A DNA stretch of 16,718 nucleotides from an uncultured Angelakisella sp. (GTDB lineage: Bacteria; Bacillota; Clostridia; Oscillospirales; Ruminococcaceae): assembly GCA_910585525.1 (NCBI GenBank), contig CAJUFR010000047.1, positions 1 to 16,718 on the forward strand, given 5' to 3'. Made by a program: the position numbers and the translations under genes. Below the pieces are notes generated by a model. It was not told where the DNA came from. It saw nothing but the letters and a program-made list of their open reading frames with translations, and searched no databases. How positions within the stretch are numbered: position 1 is the stretch's first letter; every line of letters begins with the position of its first letter. Positions 14,406 through 16,718 of the stretch are shown here, piece by piece.

Positions 14406-15278
14406 TCAGGACATCTCTTCGACCGCCCCGGCGGCCCCCGCCAACTCCACCGCCCATCCCGCCGGCACCGCCAGCCCCCCGTACCCGGTGCCCAGCCGGT
14501 TCGCCTTCCGGGCCCCGTGAAAATCACTCCCCCCGGAGCGCAGAAGCCCCATCTCCGCCGCCAGACTGTCCGCCAGGGCCTCCCACTCCGGGGTGTAGGT
14601 GGTGTACCGGGCCTCCAGCCCGTCCAGTCCCATCCCCAGCGCCCGCCGGGCCAGGGCCAGGGACCGCTCCGGGTCCTCCTTGTCGATGCGGTCCAGGTGC
14701 GCCAACGCCGCCACTCCCCCCGCCCCGTGGATGACCCGGGCGCACTCCGCCGGATCAGGGCCGTTCTTCTCGATCCAGGCCGGCTTGCCGGGGATCAGGT
14801 ACCGCTCCAACGCCTCCTCCGGGCTTTGGGCGTAGCCGTGGCGGACCAGCGCCTCCGCCACGTGGATGCGGGTGAGGAGCCCTCCCTCCGGCCGGACCTC
14901 CTCCGCCGGGACAGGCATCCCCAGCTGGGCCAGCCGCTCCAGCAGCAGGCTGTTGCGACGGCGCCGCTCCTCCTTCCTCTGGGCCAGGAGGGACCGGAGC
15001 GCCGGGTCATCCGGGCGGATAAACAACCCCACAATGTGGATCTCCCGGTGCTCCAGCTGGGTGGAGAGCTCCACCCCGGGGATGACCCATACCCCCAGTT
15101 CCATCCCCGCCGCCAGCCCCTCCTCCAGGCCGTCCACCGTGTCGTGGTCGGTGATGGCCACCGCCGCCAGGCCGGTCTCCTTGGCCAACGCCACCAGCTG
15201 CCGGGGGGTCAGCGTCCCGTCCGATGCGGTGGTGTGGGCGTGGAGGTCCACCCGGCCCTCTCTGCTCTCGTTTTCCAT
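14406..15278 (-). CDS. PHP-domain phosphoesterase (YciV/RNase AM-like)
   Basis: A 290-residue PHP-superfamily metal phosphoesterase. The metal ligands are visible in order: H13 and H15 with D20 (DLHAHTTASDG), D44 and H45 (ITDHD), E70 (PGVELS), H81 (REIHIVG), H194 (ALAHLDR), D252 and H254 (GSDFHG), enough for a trinuclear site. Length and order fit the YciV group, whose E. coli member acts on 3',5'-nucleoside bisphosphates and as a 5'-3' exonuclease on short RNA; the same role is inferred. I chose the ATG at 15278 because AAGGAGAG stands eight bases upstream and the chain then begins just ahead of DLHAH; the frame is open further upstream without a ribosome site. It diverges from the cyclo-ligase gene. 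Confidence 0.88.
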   Translation of the reverse strand: MENESREGRVDLHAHTTASDGTLTPRQLVALAKETGLAAVAITDHDTVDGLEEGLAAGMELGVWVIPGVELSTQLEHREIHIVGLFIRPDDPALRSLLAQRKEERRRRNSLLLERLAQLGMPVPAEEVRPEGGLLTRIHVAEALVRHGYAQSPEEALERYLIPGKPAWIEKNGPDPAECARVIHGAGGVAALAHLDRIDKEDPERSLALARRALGMGLDGLEARYTTYTPEWEALADSLAAEMGLLRSGGSDFHGARKANRLGTGYGGLAVPAGWAVELAGAAGAVEEMS

Positions 15279-15327
15279 GGCGATCTCTCCTTCTTGTCCA
15301 GATGTGGACAGGCTATCCAATATTATC

Positions 15328-15356
15328 ATGATACCAAAGAGAAAGGCGGCACGCAA
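15328..15356 (-). promoter_or_regulatory. Possible promoter of the PHP gene
   Basis: Reading leftward, TTGCGT (15356-15351) is followed by 17 bases and TATCAT (15333-15328), a weak -35 with a fair -10. The -10 is half of the palindrome TATCATGATA (15324-15333), so the same site could serve as -10 for the divergent cyclo-ligase gene, for which no -35 is visible. The predicted PHP leader would be about 43 bases and would include a TGTCCA/TGGACA inverted repeat. Confidence 0.4.
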
Positions 15357-15357
15357 G

Positions 15358-15945
15358 ATGGAGACAGCGAAGCAAAAGCACATCCTCCGTGGCCAGGTCA
15401 AGGCAAAGGCGGCGGCCCTCCCCCCGGGCTACCAGGAGCGGGCCTCCGCCGCCATCTGCCGCCGCCTTCTCTCCCTGCCGGAGTTGGCTGCGGCGGGCAC
15501 CGTGTTCGGGTTCTATCCCGGCCCGGGGGAGCCGGATATCCTGCCGGTGCTGGAGGCGCTGCTGGCCGGTGGAAAGAGGGTGGCCCTCCCCCGGTGCACC
15601 TCCCCCGGGGTGATGGAGGCCCGGCAGGTGGAGCGGCTGGACCAACTGTCTCCCGGGAGATACCGCATCCCGGAGCCGGGGCCGGACCGCCCCCTCGTCC
15701 CCTGGAATGAGGTCGCCTTTGCCATCCTCCCCTGTGTCACCGCCGACCGGGCAGGCAACCGCCTGGGCCACGGGGGCGGCTACTACGACCGCTTTCTGGC
15801 CATGGCCCCGGAAGGGATGGGGGCGGCGGTGGTCTGCTTCGCCTCCCTGATGCCCCAACGGGTCCCCACCGAGGCCCATGACCGCCCTATCCCCCTGGTG
15901 ATCACCGAGGAGGGGACCTTTGGGGCGGGATCTTTGGAAAAGTGA
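15358..15945 (+). CDS. 5-formyltetrahydrofolate cyclo-ligase
   Basis: A 195-residue MTHFS-family enzyme that converts 5-formyl-THF to 5,10-methenyl-THF with ATP in the cytoplasm. The family signature GNRLGHGGGYYDRFL (133-147) is intact, with the early basic segment KQKHILRGQVKAKAAALP and the substrate-side block YPGPGEPDI (53-61). The length matches the family. The start is uncertain: ATG at 15358 gives the normal family N-terminus but only AAAGGCGG as a weak ribosome site; an in-frame ATG at 15328 would add ten residues and has no better site. The proposed -35 of the divergent PHP promoter lies directly beside this start. Confidence 0.9.
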   Translation: METAKQKHILRGQVKAKAAALPPGYQERASAAICRRLLSLPELAAAGTVFGFYPGPGEPDILPVLEALLAGGKRVALPRCTSPGVMEARQVERLDQLSPGRYRIPEPGPDRPLVPWNEVAFAILPCVTADRAGNRLGHGGGYYDRFLAMAPEGMGAAVVCFASLMPQRVPTEAHDRPIPLVITEEGTFGAGSLEK

Positions 15946-15987
15946 GGACGCTGTTGAATATCCCAGTCATTTCCTGCCAAATCTAAA

Positions 15988-16019
15988 GTCGTAAGAGAGA
16001 CGCGGCCAGCGTCAACGAC
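15988..16019 (+). promoter_or_regulatory. Leader hairpin ahead of spoVG
   Basis: GTCGT (15988-15992) pairs with ACGAC (16015-16019) and, inside it, GACGC (15999-16003) pairs with GCGTC (16009-16013) around loop GGCCA. The stem ends five bases before the AGGAGG (16025-16030). It could affect ribosome access, but it is short and has a lopsided internal loop. Confidence 0.35.
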
Positions 16020-16043
16020 AGAGCAGGAGGCTGAAAGCAGTTT

Positions 16044-16385
16044 ATGAACATCACCGACATTCGCATCCGCAAGACCTACAACGACACCCGCCTGAAGGCG
16101 CTGGTATCGGTGACCATCGACGGGGACCTGGCGGTCCACGATATCAAGGTCATCGAGGGCCCGGAGCGCCTTTTCGTGGCGATGCCCAGCCGCAAGGACG
16201 AGAACGGCACCTTCCGGGACATCGCCCACCCCATCACCAGCGACGCCCGCCACACCCTGGAGCAAGCCATCCTGGCCCAGTACGCCCAGTACCTGGAGGG
16301 CCTGGCCGAAAGCGGCCAAACCGTAACCTACCCCGCCCACGGCGGAGAAGGCTTCACAGTACCCGGGGAGTTGGTGCGGGAGTAA
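16044..16385 (+). CDS. spoVG: SpoVG septation/sporulation regulator
   Basis: A 113-residue SpoVG protein, a small dimeric nucleic-acid-binding regulator; in Bacillus it affects asymmetric septation and in other Firmicutes it tunes virulence and capsule genes. The whole family domain is present: MNITDIRIRKTYNDTRLKALVSVTIDGDLAVHDIKVIEG, with FVAMPSRKDENGTFRDIAHPI (51-71) as the most conserved block. The C-terminal extension (about 90-113) is of the kind that varies across the family. The start is the only early ATG in frame; AGGAGG is 13 bases upstream, longer than usual. I see no convincing sigma-H site as in B. subtilis. It lies 98 bp after the cyclo-ligase gene and may be read from it. Confidence 0.95.
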   Translation: MNITDIRIRKTYNDTRLKALVSVTIDGDLAVHDIKVIEGPERLFVAMPSRKDENGTFRDIAHPITSDARHTLEQAILAQYAQYLEGLAESGQTVTYPAHGGEGFTVPGELVRE

Positions 16386-16520
16386 GGGAGAGCGGCTCAA
16401 GAAGGAAAAGCAGCAAGGGAGCCCCGAAAGGGGCTCCCCTTGGTGCGCAGAAATGGGTGTGGCACCAGATGTTTGCCGCAGAAAAATGACTATCCATTTG
16501 CTGAAGCGGCCCCAAAGGGG
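16386..16520. other. Non-coding gap between spoVG and the RNA candidate
   Basis: No open frame with a ribosome site or family pattern is present. It holds the GAAA-capped hairpin (16417-16438), TGGTGC/GCACCA (16441-16446 with 16462-16467), a 9-bp pairing of 16451-16459 with 16491-16499 that needs two G-U pairs in the plus sense, and CCCC-AAA-GGGG at 16510-16520. I see no promoter. Confidence 0.5.
16417..16438 (+). terminator. GAAA-capped hairpin after spoVG, without T run
   Basis: A perfect 9-bp stem GGGAGCCCC (16417-16425) with GGGGCTCCC (16430-16438) closed by a GAAA tetraloop and followed by CTTGG. The C(GAAA)G cap makes it very stable in the plus-sense RNA (in the minus sense the loop is TTTC). 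The lack of a T run argues against an ordinary intrinsic terminator; it may instead define the 3' end of spoVG mRNA. Confidence 0.5.
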
Positions 16521-16718
16521 ACGCTCCCCCCGCAGGGAATATAAATCCGCCGGAGGCACCCTATCAGGCCAACTTGAAGGAGGGAGCGGGCGCAACTACC
16601 CACCTTAGCGGCTGCGAACCATATCCCACCCCACAGTCAGCCGCCCGGCCAAGCATTGAGTTGCCAAGGCAGACATCTATCATGGCGCCAGGGAGCACCC
16701 CAGCCCAAGCGGACTGGG
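16521..16718 (-). ncRNA. Candidate structured noncoding RNA, partial at window edge
   Basis: This 198-bp stretch carries no credible gene but nested pairings at long range: 16691-16698 with 16521-16528, 16684-16689 with 16555-16560, 16659-16664 with 16592-16597, 16638-16644 with 16608-16614, and 16633-16637 with 16618-16622. A separate hairpin pairs 16711-16718 with 16699-16706 around a four-base loop. Read as minus-strand RNA every position pairs, six of them as G-U; read as plus-strand RNA those six become A-C mismatches, so the minus strand is favoured. The rod of nested stems closed by an 8-11 bp helix recalls 6S RNA, and size alone would also fit a raiA-type RNA, but I recognise no family signature. 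The 5' end and promoter lie right of the window. Confidence 0.45.

Noticed and set aside
15279..15401. N-terminal extension of the PHP protein with a hydrophobic stretch
   Set aside because: It would run across the divergent promoter region and into the cyclo-ligase start; the ATG at 15278 has the ribosome site.
15954..15982. TTGAAT-17-CCAAAT as a spoVG promoter, or a sigma-H site as in Bacillus
   Set aside because: The -10 is poor, and the GAAT near 15956 has no AGGA-type -35 at the required 11-12 base spacing.

Overview
The window looks like chromosomal DNA of a GC-rich, low-oxygen Firmicute, most plausibly an Oscillospiraceae/Ruminococcaceae-type gut clostridium. This rests on gene content (class B sortase, Asp23/YloU, FakA/YloV, YmdB, SpoVG, DUF3842, electron-bifurcating NfnAB) together with very high GC at third codon positions and strong AGGAGG-type ribosome binding sites. 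It is an inference from family content; no 16S or marker phylogeny is visible. There is no transposase, phage structural gene, CRISPR array, tRNA or rRNA, so this is a housekeeping region, not a genomic island.

Layout. (1) 1-198 is non-coding and hairpin-rich: two mutually exclusive terminator-like stems, then four small hairpins. (2) 199-6561 is all on the minus strand. A GNAT-like acetyltransferase with a repeat-bearing tail is followed by DNA-3-methyladenine glycosylase I; then, from its own near-consensus promoter, come nfnA, nfnB and an unrecognised gene (overlapping one another), followed by a membrane-anchored NERD-like protein. (3) 6562-6800 is a divergent promoter region. (4) 6801-14361 is all on the plus strand: class B sortase, terminator; YmdB-family phosphoesterase and an oligopeptide-type binding lipoprotein; yloU and the FakA-like kinase, from a promoter embedded in the 3' end of the lipoprotein gene, terminator; then MBL-fold hydrolase, DUF3842 and an amidase-SH3 protein, terminator. 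(5) 14406-15278 is a minus-strand PHP phosphoesterase, diverging from 5-formyl-THF cyclo-ligase and spoVG on the plus strand. (6) 16386-16718 has no credible protein gene. It holds a GAAA-capped hairpin and the end of what appears to be a minus-strand structured RNA that runs off the right edge.

How the genes fit together. NfnAB couples NADH, NADPH and ferredoxin pools, as expected of a strict anaerobe. FakA activates exogenous fatty acids for phospholipid synthesis and sits in its usual pairing with YloU. Sortase, amidase-SH3 and the binding lipoprotein concern the envelope. SpoVG and YmdB are regulators linked in Bacillus to sporulation and biofilm decisions. Tag, MTHFS and the PHP enzyme are repair or nucleotide/one-carbon housekeeping.

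The best candidates for something undescribed are the minus-strand structured RNA at the right edge, the acetyltransferase with two copies of an LPEGIVRFL motif in its disordered tail, the unrecognised nfn-linked gene with a Pro/Ala linker and basic tip, and an amidase that lacks both a signal peptide and the usual first zinc histidine.
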